Below, piece by piece: positions 38,031 through 50,736 of a DNA stretch of 64,000 bases. Each line of letters begins with the position of its first letter. Position 1 is the stretch's first letter. The stretch is taken from positions 3,768,735 through 3,832,734 of the forward strand of contig NC_037255.1 of assembly GCF_000002425.4 (NCBI RefSeq), read 5' to 3'. The notes under the pieces are model-generated. The model did no database searches, was not told the origin of the DNA, and saw only the letters and a list, made by a program, of their open reading frames with translations. This DNA is from Physcomitrium patens. Taxonomy: Eukaryota > Streptophyta > Bryopsida > Funariales > Funariaceae. The translations under genes and the position numbers were made by a program.

Positions 38031-38137
38031 TGGGAGAATGTTAAATAGATCTAAGTTTTTAATAAATCAATCTATCTATCCTAACTTTTATAAAAAAAAT
38101 AAAAATAATATCTTGATTCATTTCTCCACTATTGGAT
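38031..38137 (-). mobile_element. MITE fragment related to the 56.1 kb element
   Basis: From GAGAATGTTAAATAGATC through CTATCCTAAC to CTCCACTATTGGAT this segment aligns with the reverse complement of about 56200-56306. It keeps one terminal inverted repeat plus adjoining internal sequence; similarity stops after CTATTGGAT, so the other half is lost or replaced. An (AAAT)-rich run follows. Confidence 0.7.
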
Positions 38138-38899
38138 ATTCTCCTATATTTAAGACTTCATTTAAAAAAAATAAAAATAAAAATAAAAAAATACTTTCAA
38201 CCTTCTTGCATGTTTGTTGCCCTCAAACTTATGGGCTAAGATGGTAGACATGATGTGGCTTTGGGATTTTACTCCATACATATCCAAAGAACAACTATGA
38301 GCTTGTGCAATCACACATGGTGTTCCAAGAGGTTTTACACATTCAATTGTTACTAAGGAGTAGCTTGTTACTTTAATATATGTGATTAATAATCAAAGAC
38401 ACAATTGATATTTTTAGCTGGTGGGTTGGACTAAATAGGATTTAGTAATTAGATTTAGTAATAAAGATGAGAGTCATCAATATATTGTAGTTAAAAAACA
38501 AGTAATGCTAGCAACATAGATACACTGTACCAAGGTATGTAATCAATGCAGTAGGCAGTAAGTAGATGACCTGATGTAGCCATGCAGATTATGGAGTATG
38601 GCGTTGTATGCCATTATAGTCATGGAACAAGTAGCCCACGCACATGTTACCTCAAGACACATAGAAGAAGTACGACAAGTGGAGCAAAGATGACCATGTG
38701 GAGCGGACATGACGTAAAGATCAAATCAAGCTAAATTCATTGGTGCATCAACCAACTTAGGAAGATATGCAAAAATTCACCTAATTAAAGTTATGCTTAG
38801 TAAAAAACTTCCAATAGACATGTTTTGCAGTTGCACATGGTTCCTTTTGAATAAAATGGCCATAGAGGTACTTATAGATGGTACCAAAGTGTAAAAAGA
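38138..38899. other. Spacer left of the LINE
   Basis: No gene is seen. It starts with an (AAAAT)n-like run at 38162-38192. The right part (from about 38.5 kb) has intermediate composition and may already be LINE 5' sequence; I could not fix the LINE's 5' end. Confidence 0.4.
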
Positions 38900-41800
38900 G
38901 ATGAAGGTCCCATTGAAGCATGTGACCATAGGATATTTTGTGGAGCAAAGATAAACTCAAAAAACCATATAAGAGTAGTTGAGCTTAGTCAAAATAAAAA
39001 CCAATGAGGATCATCAAATTGGAAGAATCCTAGGACATGATTTTTTTCAAATTGAAAGCAAAGATGAGACATCCACATGAATAATTTCTAAGTGGGGCAT
39101 CTATATTCTATAGCTGTGGATTCCAAGATTTAATCCTAGTAGACCAGTTGGCATGAAGATGTCAACTTGGGTCTTACTTAAAACCGTCCTTGATGAATTC
39201 TTGAGCAATGTACATGCTATTGCAAAATGCTTAGGTCCTATTTTGGATAGAAATCTCCAGAAGGACAAGAATGTCAATCAAAAATTTTGTGTGGCAATTA
39301 CTGCCAATATAGCTTACAATCTATTGATTGCCATTAAAAACCCAATTAAGAGGAATATGATTAAAATACAAGTTGATTATAACAATTTTTTTATTAGTTG
39401 TCACTATTGTTTAGCCACAACACATCTCATACGAGAGTATAGAGTGTATAGCTCTGTTGGGGCATTGGAGGTGGAAACAAAGGTGCACGTGAATTCACAA
39501 TACCCATCGAAAGCTCAGAGCCCGTCAAAAAATGTCAGTGCAGCAGATTTTCATAAAGGAATCCAGGCAGAAGGAAAAACCATTTGTACTCCCTCTCTCG
39601 CACTATCCCATTAGGCACTAAACATCCATGATCATGTAACAAGATCATCAGCTAGATCGGGGAGGCAAGTAACTGCATAGAGATGGAACACAGTGAGATA
39701 CAGAGAATATAATGACCGGGTTGACACTATTGACTCGCGACAACAAGGTCTCGCAATGGGTCACGAGGGAACAAAACAAAGGGTGGGCCTCAGCTTCCAA
39801 CAAAATCAAATCACCGAAGTTAACAAATTTGTGACAGCAAAAAATATATGGTCCAGTCGAACAGAGCAAAGGCTGCAACAATTGAAGCAACACAAAAAAC
39901 ATTTAAACTAGTGAGCGGGTAGAAAAAGACAGTCATGATCCTCCCCCATGACATTGGAGCGACGATCAATGGCGGAATCGCTACTTCTAGACACAAAGGG
40001 TCAATTCACTCCGTCCTTCATGACCGATTTATTACATCCCAAGGCATCTCCGCACCCAGACTGCCACATTGGATAATGCTTAACTATCATGCCTCTCCTC
40101 TCCCACGAATGCCGACCATTGTGATGAACTTATTACAGAGTGAAAGGCCCTGTGGCTCCGCCATTACTCCCAAGAGAAGTAATGGAGTCGATTAGGGGGG
40201 GACCATGCAGATAAGAAGCGAGGAAGTAGGGACTTCGGGGGACTCGCCTCTAGAAGCCCAAGTCAATGGAACCTAAGAACAACAACTCTACTCGGTTGGT
40301 TATGACAACCAGTCCGACATAGACTTCAACAGAGGAAATGCATCTCGATCAATTTCTGGATTGGCCTTAAGTGTGGCCACACTCAAGATGCTTGTGACTC
40401 CAAGAGTAATGCAATTTGCAGCCGAAAACATATTGTAATGCACGTTACACTCATAGGGGACGTCCGAAAGGAGCTCGTGTCAAGTGAACAGGGAAATTTC
40501 AGCACATCTGCTCCAGGTAATCTACGAATGGCAGAAAGGTCAAGGGATTCAGAGCGAGCTGTCGATGCCCCTGTTCCCTCCACGACTGTTCACACAAATG
40601 ATGGCAAGAAGTCAATTAACAAGAGCCTCCAAATATCACCGAGCACAACGAATTCGTTGCTATCGGGGCATGGTGCAGTTCATTATGAGCAATTCGTCTC
40701 TTGAGCAACTTGATACCCTTCCTTCAGCAACACTGAGATGCGAGAAACAATTTTGTTACAAAATGTGCAGGGTCTTAAAGATCCTACAAAGGTGGACATT
40801 GTAAGAAACTATTACAATCCGTTAATTTTAGGAATAGATTTTCTTTGTTTTCAAGAGCATAAGCTCAGTGGGCAGAAGATCGTGGTGTTACACCATCAAA
40901 TGTGGGCCGGTGTGGGCTTTTATGGAAACGAAGCTGTAATAGCATATAGAAGCAAGAATAATGTTGTTGATGCGGGGAGTGAGGGGGTGTGTACTTGGGT
41001 CGCACCCCGCCTCCACTTGCTAGTAAAATCAAGCTACTACTCTCAATTTGGAAGGGCACAGTGGCTAATCTTGAGAAGAACAAAAGGAGGTGACATAGCG
41101 ATATTTAATGTGTATGCCTCACATACCTCCACCAAGAGATGCGAGCTTTGGCATGAACTAATTGCAAAGTTTCCACAAGATTTGAGATGGGTCATGGTTG
41201 GAAATCGGAACTTCATCAAAAGACGAAGTGACAAAGCCAATGCCAACAGCATGATGATCCCAGAAAACAAACAGAGGGTTTTTTTAGCGTTAATTGTTGC
41301 GATAGAGGTGGATGATCCATTCTGAATAGCCAACATCATCAAGTTTAGTTGGGACAGCCGGAGACGACGACCTATGGCTAGACTCGACCGGATGTATGCA
41401 TGGGTAGTGCCGAGGAGGCCAACGACATGTAGCAAATATAGGATTTGTGGAGACTACGCTTACTCCGACCGTTACCCAGTCTGGAAGCAAATAGAATTAC
41501 AAACAGGGGAGAGATGGGCGTCGATTTATGAAATGAATGTAACCTACTTACAAACAGTTAAGGTACAAGGTAAAATCCGACAATTGTGGGCGTCGCACCC
41601 CAACTTGGCCTTCTTCAGCAATCTCAGGCGATGCATTAGATTCTACAAGCAGTACTGTGTTCGTAAGCAATTGCTCAACGAGTAGGAGAAGTCCACCTAC
41701 GAAATAATCTAACTGCGGTAGTCTCAGCACTCCAAGCAGAGCTGGGGGACACCAGCCTACAAATGCATCCAGCATGCTCTGTGGATGAACTCTAGAAAGT

Positions 41801-44800
41801 AGAAAAGTAAAAAGTCAACAATTTATGACTCAGAAGCAGGTTAATGTGGAGGTAGGTTGGTAATACAACATTTAAATAATTTTTTAAGGTGCATAAAGAT
41901 CGCACGACGGCTGCTCATCTCATCGCACAAAGAGAAACCAAGACAATATCTCTAGAGGCCCATTATTTTACTCAACATTAGTTCCAAGATCTTTGCTAAG
42001 GCTCTCAAGCTCCATCTGCAACAAATTTTATTTGAAATCATCAGCTTAGATCAAACAACCTTTTTTCCTATGAGGTATATCTTGAACAATTTGCTATAAT
42101 CTAAAAGAACAATCTAGGCAACTTCTATTATTATTTAAACTTGCTTTTGCTAAAGTATACAATATGGTGGATTGAAAATTCATGTTTTTTGTAATAGAAA
42201 TGTTTAGAATGCCCAAGAATATATTATAATGATAAAGCTATTCTTTTATGAAGCAGAAGCTTGCATCAAGATTAATGGCTCCACATCCTCTTCATTTGCA
42301 ATTAAAAGAGGGATTTGACAAGATTGTCTACTAATTTCCTATCTTTTCTTTATTGTAGCAAAATCTCCTACGTGCCATGGTACACCAAGAAAAAATGGAT
42401 GGATATATCTAAAGCATTCACTTATCTATGGATGATAAGCTATAGATTATAGCACAATATGCAAATAATAATTTAATTTATAAGGAAAAAACAGCCCTAC
42501 AAGCAATCTCATTTCACTTCTTGAAATATTTTGTTTGGCATCAAGTCTCAACATAAATTGGACTAAGTCAAGTGGATATTTGAAAGCACTAAATAATACA
42601 CCTAGACTAGCTTGGATAGACAATTTAGAAATAACTAGGAAAGAACATGATGGAGTAAACAAATTACTTGTATCCCCCTTTGGATTGTCATTAAAATCCG
42701 AAGATGTGGATAAATTCTTGGAAACATGTAACAGGCAGAAATTCACCTATTAATGCACTAAACAGATCAATGCAATGGAGAGGGGAGTAATGGTCAATAA
42801 TATATTATTATCTTTACTATACTTCTTTATATCACTATAAGGAGGCACAAAAAAATTATTAGCCAAAATTAAAGCCAAACTATGAACATATCTTGTCTCT
42901 AGTACCATAGAGATATTTAAAGTTAGAATTGGGTGGTTGTAGTGTTATCAATCTGAAGCCAAAGGAGGTATTAACCTAATCCATCTTGATAAAGCTATAT
43001 TAGTATTAATAATAAAATGGATCATCAAGTGAACTAGAGTTAGCTCAATCTTCAACTAATATTCAAGTACAAACTAAGGTGCTATCAACCTTATGCTTGA
43101 GAAAGATAAAAGCCTAGTCTAGACTATTTTACACTATTGACTCACCAAAGTCATAATGGATCGATTGTGTAGAATCAAATTGCTTCTGCATAGAAAAAGC
43201 TACTTTGAGAGCTTACTTATATACTGCCTATAAACATAGATGCACTTCTAAATTGTAGCCTATGGCATTGGCCAATTTGTTACATTGATTGGGCTTGAGT
43301 TTTCTAAATTAAGGGCATCACAACTACACAAAGTTGGCATAAGAGTTTGTGGAGATGTGTGGAATGTTCAAAACTTTATTTCAATGGAAGAAGCAGTAAA
43401 CATACATAGACTAACTCCAAGGGAAGGCACATGGGTTGTTGCTTGTTGTCTCATATATGGTACATGGAGAGTTTTATTAACTTCAAACCAACTAAGGTAT
43501 GAGGTGGGTGATTGGGTGGGAGTGTATGGTGTGGCTAGCGACACACTCCCGTACACAACATTCTAGATAAGTAGGACTTCAATTGAGCAATAGCCAAGAC
43601 ACAACCAAAGATTTTGATTGAGACATCCATGTATCAGGTCTGAGAAACCAGTTGCAGCTTAGCCCTAGTCACAATGTAGGATGGAATGACCTGGTTCAGC
43701 CAAACATAGGCTAGTCAATATTTTTTCATGTAGATAGATATATATACAAAATCACTCTAGAAACCAAAAATAGAATTATTCGGTTTGCAAAATTGATTTA
43801 AGTTTAGAAATTTATAAGTTTGCATCCAAATGGAGTGGGTGGGTGATTTTTTATTTTTTATTTTTTATTTTATTTTTTTGTCACACTTCACAAAGCAGGT
43901 TGATGTTCTTTGCAATTGTCTTATTACTATTATTAATATTGATTATCTCCTTCTTCTTCTTCTTCTTCTTCTTTGTCTTGTTCATTTGTTTGTTGTTGTT
44001 GTGTGAGTGAGGATTGTGGTTACCTTAAAGTTAATCCAGAACCAGGTCATTATTGTACACCCTGGGCATTATTGTAGGCACAATGGTTTGTAGCAACAAC
44101 CCATGTGCCTACCACTCATTGGAAAAGAGTAGAGCATGTGAAAGAAGCCAAAAAAAATCCATCTTCTACTTGTTTCATAGTGGAGTTGATTGACTCCAAT
44201 AGGATTCATAGAGGTTCTATTGGAAGGATAAGGAATTGATACTGTGTTACACAACACAACTGGGGCAGCAATGCTCAAAACAGCATCATGAAATATTGGT
44301 AGTTGTGGCATCTAAGTAGGGAGGGGTATTGCAAAACTCATTCAAATTGCATTGGCTCATGGTTTGAGACAGGCAACGCACATGGAAAGAAGTCAGCCTC
44401 ATCTGGCTAATCTGGCATTGTGCTGTTGCTGTTAATGCATGGAGAGGCAGAATGGACACAAATGTGGACTGGAGCTGCCCAATGTACCTCATGGGGAGAG
44501 CCAAAACAATGGTACACAAGTTCTGGGAGTATCCTGTGGCAACCAGAGCTTGGACATGGGGTTGCAACATCCTTGAAAATTTTATAAAACAGGGCTTGAG
44601 TGGATAATCCACACCAAGAGACAGGAGTGCAGGGTGCAGGGTGCAACACCCTTGCAGCTCAAAACAGAACAGGGCCAAGGAGGGGTACGGGAGGCAGACA
44701 GACAATTCACACTGCAAATGCAAGTGGGAACAATTTGGGGGGAAACCAACACCAGCATGCTCTTAACTTCACATGGAAACAAGGGATCTTTGCCCATAGG

Positions 44801-45290
44801 ATACCACTCCGATACAGAAAAGCAAGTTGTCAATGGTCACTGTTGAGAGAAATTATTTTGTGGAACATCTGGATTGTACAAAATGATGCTGCCTTCAATG
44901 ACCCACACTGGCACCACAAACAAATGGTTAACACAATGTTGCTCTGCTTGGTTGATTATGGGAGGATAGGTTGGGCGTCAAAGTAGGCAAAAGCAAAGAA
45001 ATTGCCAAATTAAGCACAAACATTAATTGGAACTTTTTGGCTCCAATGGTGTGTCAATGAAACAGTAGAATTGTGGGTTTCAGGGGCCCCTCAATGGAGA
45101 TTAGTAAGTTCTGTTATGGCCGGAAGAACCCAGTAAGCCTCATCATGGAATGATATACTTAGAAAGTAGTATGGTCACTTTGAGGAAGCCAGCCCTGGCC
45201 AATATGTTTGTATGTAATTTTTTCTCTCCTGTAGTAAAGTCTTGCTTTACTTGTGTCATGAAAAAAATAAAAATAAAAATAAAAAATAAA
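38900..45290 (+). mobile_element. L1-type LINE, old and inactive
   Basis: In order: an ORF1-like segment at about 39110-39610 (SRPVGMKMSTWVLLKTVLDE, then a zinc knuckle CHYCLATTHLIREY in which the last Cys is Tyr). Next comes an APE-type endonuclease frame at 40738-41322 (NVQGL, FQEHK, NVYAS), with the usual GDFN read as GNRN and SDH read as SDR in the downstream frame. Then reverse-transcriptase pieces at 41945-42480 (SSKIFAKALKL, INGSTSSSFAIKRGI), with the catalytic YADD read as YANN at 42458-42469. Then PFGLSLKSEDVDKFL at about 42678-42722, the C-terminal region at 44.4-44.98 kb (MVHKFWE, then WKQGIFAHRIPLRYRK and LVDYGRIGW) and an A-rich (AAAAT)n tail at 45257-45290. Many stops separate the pieces. 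The 5' end is uncertain. Confidence 0.85.
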
Positions 45291-45448
45291 TCATCATGGG
45301 CAAAATAAATGTGTAGGTCAAATGGGAAGTTCAACCAAACAAATTACTCTGTACTCTGGGGATGTAAAATGAGCTATAGTTGACATTATATTTCATACTT
45401 TACACTCTTCTTTTGTCTCATCTAGCACAATTAGATGGGACTAACCTA

Positions 45449-45450
<2 letters not shown>

Positions 45451-45479
<29 letters not shown>
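45451..45479 (+). repeat. (TG)n microsatellite
   Basis: About 29 bases of TG repeat followed by a T-rich tract. Confidence 0.95.
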
Positions 45480-45482
<3 letters not shown>

Positions 45483-45500
45483 TTTTCTTTTAATCCACAG

Positions 45501-45839
45501 CCATGTGGGTCTGCTGCAGAGATACCATCTCAGTGTCTTTGTTGTTGCTGCCCCAAGTGGCTATTTGAAGACCACCACACAATTGAGCCAGCAAACAAAC
45601 AAACAAACTGCAGCATCAGGGTAAGAGAGGGTGGGATATATGATTTTTGTGGCAGTGAGTGAGGTCAGGTGGTGGGTTATTTGTTTTTTTGGAGCTTCCT
45701 TCCAGAATCCACTGTGAATGCATCCCACCATGATTGGCCACATGAATGATCCATCTCACTGCTTGGATTTTCTACACAACTCCATCATATTTGCACTCTA
45801 GAAGGTATTCAGGTGGTATTAGTATATACAAACATGTAA

Positions 45840-45881
<42 letters not shown>

Positions 45882-46516
45882 TGAAGTTATAAATTGCTTT
45901 GCTCCTCACAAAGGGAAATGAATCTTGTAATTTTTGTCTAGTTGGAAGAAATTATATTTTGAAATTTTGGAGAGTAAAAAAATTTGAGGTGGGTGGATAG
46001 TACCTCAAGTGGTGGGTTCACAATCTCACTGGCCACAATTATACATACATTCATATTTGAAAGAGTATAGTGCAATTTTCCGTAAAGATACCAGTAAGTT
46101 TGCAAGGAATAGTTTTTTCTTTTTCTTTTTACCTACATTCCTACTTGTAGCTGCATGCGGGACCCTGATAATGAAGTTGGTAAGGGTATTCTCTTAACCT
46201 TTTGCTGTACAAATGGACTAACCATGTCATATATCTACACCTACTTTTGTCATTTTCTTAATTCTTTCTGTTTAGGGTGCAGGGGGGTGTGTAGCAGGGA
46301 GAGAGATGTAGCTCAATCTCTAGAAGCTATTGTAACTTTTTCAGCGGTGCTTCTTGGGTAAAAAAAACGTCCAGTTGTTTTCAGCGTGAGACATTTTGTT
46401 GCAGGTTGGTTCCTTCACCTCGTTTCTCGCCAAGAGAGGTGCTGAAACCGACAATTGAGTTGATGCAGCTTTATGGAAAAAACACAGGTCTACAGGTACC
46501 ACTGTATGCAGGTTGA
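45501..46516 (+). CDS. Possible small spliced gene or gene fragment (partial, unrecognised)
   Basis: Four segments with plausible splice borders chain in one open frame: 45501-45620 (after TTAATCCACAG, before GTAAGAG), 46151-46179 (after a long pyrimidine tract ending TAG, before GTAAGG), 46276-46357 (after TGTTTAG, before GTAAAA) and 46405-46516 (after TTGTTGCAG, ending in TGA). The joined reading includes MRDPDNEVG, then SRERDVAQSLEAIVTFSAVL and LVPSPRFSPREVLKP, which looks protein-like, but I do not recognise a family. There is no clear start codon upstream; the LINE ends about 200 bases before. It could be the 3' end of a host gene cut off by the LINE, a moss-specific gene, or chance. It converges on the PEPCK gene. 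Confidence 0.3.
45841..45881. repeat. (TA)n(TG)n compound microsatellite
   Basis: About 20 bases of TA repeat followed by about 20 of TG. Confidence 0.95.
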
Positions 46517-46836
46517 AGAAATATTTTAAATTGAATACCGAAGAAAATGAAGTACTATTATTAGATCAAAGACAGAGTATACACAGGAGTTAAGTTAAAA
46601 TATGGACAGAGAATTTAGAAGAGGAATTGCCACCTAAGTTCTATAACCCAGGCAGTAAAAATATTTCCCTGCAAGGGCTCAACCCGCATTAACTTAGTCT
46701 AACCTAGATGTTAGTCATCATCATCCAGCTTGAACTTTTCTCCAAATTCTTGCAGTGAAGGGAACCACAACTGATTGTCTGGCAGACTTTCATCCAATCT
46801 CCAAGTCGTTCGACATTTACACTCATCTCATCAAAA

Positions 46837-49800
46837 TTACTCCAGAACAGGCCCAGCTTCAAGAATCTTCTGCGTCAGCTTGCTATCTCCACCAACCTTG
46901 TAATCGGCGTATAGCTCAAAGTTCTTCTGGAAAAGCCCAGCAAGCTTCTTCAAGGTCTCGTTGTAAAGCTTCTTATCTGACCACTGCACACAGAAAATCA
47001 TCATCAAAATTTGAGAAAGAAGAATATACTAGCCACTTCGGATGGCTGTTGAAACAAGCTTCGTACAATAAGGGACCAAAAGCGACAACTCGCATGCACA
47101 ACATTGCACCGAAATGAATGATCTATAAACAGTCAACAAAAACCTGAACTCACGTGCGCATGTGAGTAGTACTAAATGAACCCAAGGACTAGCCTTGTTG
47201 AATTTATAAAGACTACATACCGCGTTCTGTGGCTGCAAAACTTCACTTGGCAACCCGTTGACCTCAGTTGGCACAGACAAGTTGAAAATCGGAGTTTCCA
47301 CGTATTCAGCATTCAGCAAAGACCCATCATGAATGGCATTAATGATCTTCCTTGTGTAGGCAAGTTTCATCCTCGATCCGACACCATAGCTGTGAAACAA
47401 GCAGAACGTCAGCATCGTCAAAGCGCGCAACGTTACAACGTAGTAAAACCGCAGGCAACACTTGCATAACACATTAATCACTGGCGTCCATACCTGCCGC
47501 CAGTCCAGCCAGTGTTGACCAACCATGCAGTAGCACCATATCGCTCCATTTTCTCGGCAAGCATGGCAGCATACTTGGTTGGTTGCATCATAATGAAAGC
47601 AGCTCCAAAGCATGCTGAAAAAGTGGCCGTAGGCTCCTTCACACCCTCCACGGTCCCTGCGACCTGCAAAGGGACCAAAAGAAATCGTCAGCGCAATACA
47701 ATACCCGGAAAATGGCTTAATTGCAAAAAGATCCAAGTTTTCTCGGCCCAGACACATCCGTTCCCGAAACTTACCAAAGCAGTGTAGCCACTGATAAAAT
47801 GATACATGGTTTGTGCATGTGTCAATCTGCTCACGGGAGGCAAGACACCAAAAGCGTCACACGCGAGTAATATCACGTTCTTTGGATGAGGTCCAACGCA
47901 AGGCAGCCTGACGTTGGGAATGAACTCGATGGGGTAAGCAGCCCTCGTATTTTCTGCAACGAACATAACTCAAAAGATGAGCTCTACCAACTTCTGAGGA
48001 ATCAGTTGTGTAGGATGAATGCAAGTGTGGAAAAGCTGGCGGGTTCAACATTTTGAAATCTGAACAAACACGGAGTCCGTAGATGGAAGTTAGAAACTTT
48101 ACCAGTTACTGATTTGTCGGAGTAGTCAACTTCCCTGTAATGCTCCTCGAAGACGACGTTTTCTAGCACTGCAGCGCAATAAGAAGTAACCAGAATAAGA
48201 AATGTATCGTCAACATTTGTGTTACAAATTGAAGTGAAGGACAGAAAACAACCATCAATATTGAAAATACGAACTCGATAAAGCCCTACAGTACTCACTC
48301 CACACCGAAGGTCAAAGTCTCACCAGTTCCAAACTTGATAGCATTCCAAATCTCTGGCTCCTTTTCGGCAGAGAGATCAATGCATTTTGCATAACACCCT
48401 CCCTCAATGTTCGAAACACCCGTATCACTCCAGCAGTGCTCGTCATCACCGATAAGCTGGCGATTAGGATCAGTTGAAAGAGTCGTCTTACCAGTACCTG
48501 TCATGTAAAATACATCAAACCAGCCGTACATATAAATAAGTTGTACACTGTTGTTATCGTCTGACTGATCAAGCACGGAGGCTCTCGTTTTCTTTTCCCA
48601 ACTATACCTGATAATCCAAAAAACAACGCCACATCCCCTGCCTTTCCCATGTTGCAGCCTGAGTGCAACGACAGAATTCCTCTTTTGGGCATCAAATAGT
48701 GCATGAGGCTGAAGAGACCCTTCTTCATCTCTCCAGCATATTGGGTCCCCAAAATCACCATCTCTTTTCTTTTGAGATTCAAATCTATGCTAGTTGACGA
48801 TGACATGTAGTGGGTATAGCGATTGCAAGGAAATTGTCCGGCATTGTAGATTGTGAAGTCCGGAGTTCCAAAATCCTCGAGCTCTTCAGGGGTAGGGCGA
48901 ATGCACCTGCCACCCATATGCTTAATGCCACCGAGCACACGAAACACATACATGCATCGATATAGACCTCCCCTTAATCCACGGCTAAAGGGACCCTCCA
49001 ACATACAATCACCTCTAATTTTGTTTCAAGCCCATCGCCCAGAACGCTAAAGCCTTCGGTTTTTGAGAGTCTTGTACGTTTGAAAATGTGCAGAGTATAT
49101 AGGAACCAAAAGACGTACAAAGACGTCGCCAAACCTAATATTTAGCGTTAAGTTTCCATACCGGGCATTGTAGAGGATCGATTAGAGTTCGAAAAGTTCA
49201 GAGGCTTACATGTTGTGCATGAAAAGTGAGTGGTATGCACGGGCAGATATGATTCGGACTTTGATACGGTTCTCAGGATCCCAGTTAAGGAACTGATCAT
49301 TTACAAAGACCTGCAGAGTCATAAAGATTGCGTGAATAATCAAACAGTTACTTCCGATTCTTTTTAAAATTATACATTTCTGCAAAGAATTACCCAATAG
49401 TTACACCTCATCACTCAAAACGATAGTGTATCCTCTGTCTCTAATCCACGGACACAAACATACCTTCTCCAAGGAATTCAAGTAGTCAACCGCCCTCTCG
49501 CGATTAACCAAAAAAGTCTCTTCATCCATCTCAATATTTGGGGAACCTCTGGTAAACCAGCCACGAAAATAGTTTAATAAACCTAAAACGATACAAGTAG
49601 TTTAAATAGCAATTTCTTACGATTTCCAATGTGTATCCAACACCTCCACAGCTGGAATTGTTCATATGAACTTAGGTGAAACCCGAAGAAACAAAATCAA
49701 TTTTAAAATCTAAAGACAAAAATTTATTCAAAATGAAACAGATTATAGAATTTGGAACAATGATAAAGAACCCCCACAAGGATAAGACACTTACTTCCCC

Positions 49801-50736
49801 CACCACAAGTCATCTTGTGAGGTCTCTTCCTTCACCACACGTTTGTCTTTAGGAGAACGGCCAGTCTTGGCACCAGACATGGTAGCAAGTGCTCCAGATG
49901 ATGTGATAAAAGAGCCCTTCTCAAACTTGATTGCTTGTTCATACAGCTCTGTAAAGACCAAGTACACCACCCGTAAGAACATGTCTATGTGTAGACAGAT
50001 AACTAAACAGAAGAAATAGCTTACTCTACCAGAAATTTAAAGATGCAAAACCTGCTACGGAAGGGAATAAGGATCGAACCAGAAGGCGACAAGTTGTACA
50101 GGACGTGCGTAAACTTCAAAGCGCTGTCACTGATGTCGAGTCTGGGAGCGACCACAGACTTAAGAGGGCCTCTTTTCCTGGCTGGATCTCCCTTGATAAC
50201 CTGAGGTCCCTGATCGCGGGTCAAAGAGGCCAAGGATGCGCTGCACAATAAAAAAAAAAACAGGGAAAATTAGTCGGATAATTGACAACAATGAAGTTTG
50301 AACATCACATGAACTTCGTGCACACCTGCCTGTAGGTGTGGCACACTTCCAGCGTGCTTTGTGTAACTGATGATAATCCTGCAATGCAGCACGGCGAACT
50401 CACTACTCAAACGTTGTCCTTAAGAGTTTACGTGTGAAGATTGTACCTAACAGAGTGCATCTGCTGTTTGTGAAGCTCCTCCTCAGAAACGTACGAGCGA
50501 GGAGTCATGCTCCTGGGCGTGGAAGGGTTCGTGGCTGTCCTTGGAGTAGTCGGGGCGGACGCTTTCTTCCTCTGTAAGGCGTGCAACTCTTCAACATTCG
50601 TCACCTTCACTGGAGGTGTCGTATCGTCCTTGCATACCTCAGTAGACTTAGTGTTGATTTTAGAAAGGCCATTTGGAACCACCGAGCTCATGAACTCGAA
50701 GTCCGGGACCTCATTACCATTTCCATTAAACGCCAT
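46837..50736 (-). CDS. PCK: Phosphoenolpyruvate carboxykinase (ATP), 12 exons, 664 aa
   Basis: Decarboxylates and phosphorylates oxaloacetate with ATP to PEP (EC 4.1.1.49), the committed cytosolic step of gluconeogenesis. Exons: 50736-50447, 50240-50080, 49948-49795, 49548-49464, 49310-49210, 48906-48608, 48497-48324, 48168-48103, 47953-47775, 47663-47494, 47389-47221, 46983-46837; all GT-AG, 1995 nt. Motifs: [16 protein letters not shown]-type [38 protein letters not shown], the P-loop GLSGTGKTT (361-369), metal-site [17 protein letters not shown] (394-401), [14 protein letters not shown] and FSACFGAAF. All expected catalytic blocks are present and the length matches Arabidopsis PCK1 (671). 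The N-terminal about 130 residues are the plant-type regulatory extension rich in TP sites. An in-frame ATG at 50829 exists, but a strong 3' splice site at 50768 suggests a 5' UTR intron, which favours 50736. Confidence 0.97.

Noticed and set aside
47029-47757. 242-aa minus-strand frame inside PEPCK
   Set aside because: It is read-through of exons 10 and 11 with their introns in mixed frames, not a separate gene.
50329-50384. Exon-like segment between PEPCK exons 1 and 2 (acceptor GCATTGCAG, possible donor GCAG/GTGTGC)
   Set aside because: Its likely length of about 53 nt would shift the frame, while direct joining of exons 1 and 2 gives the conserved [12 protein letters not shown].
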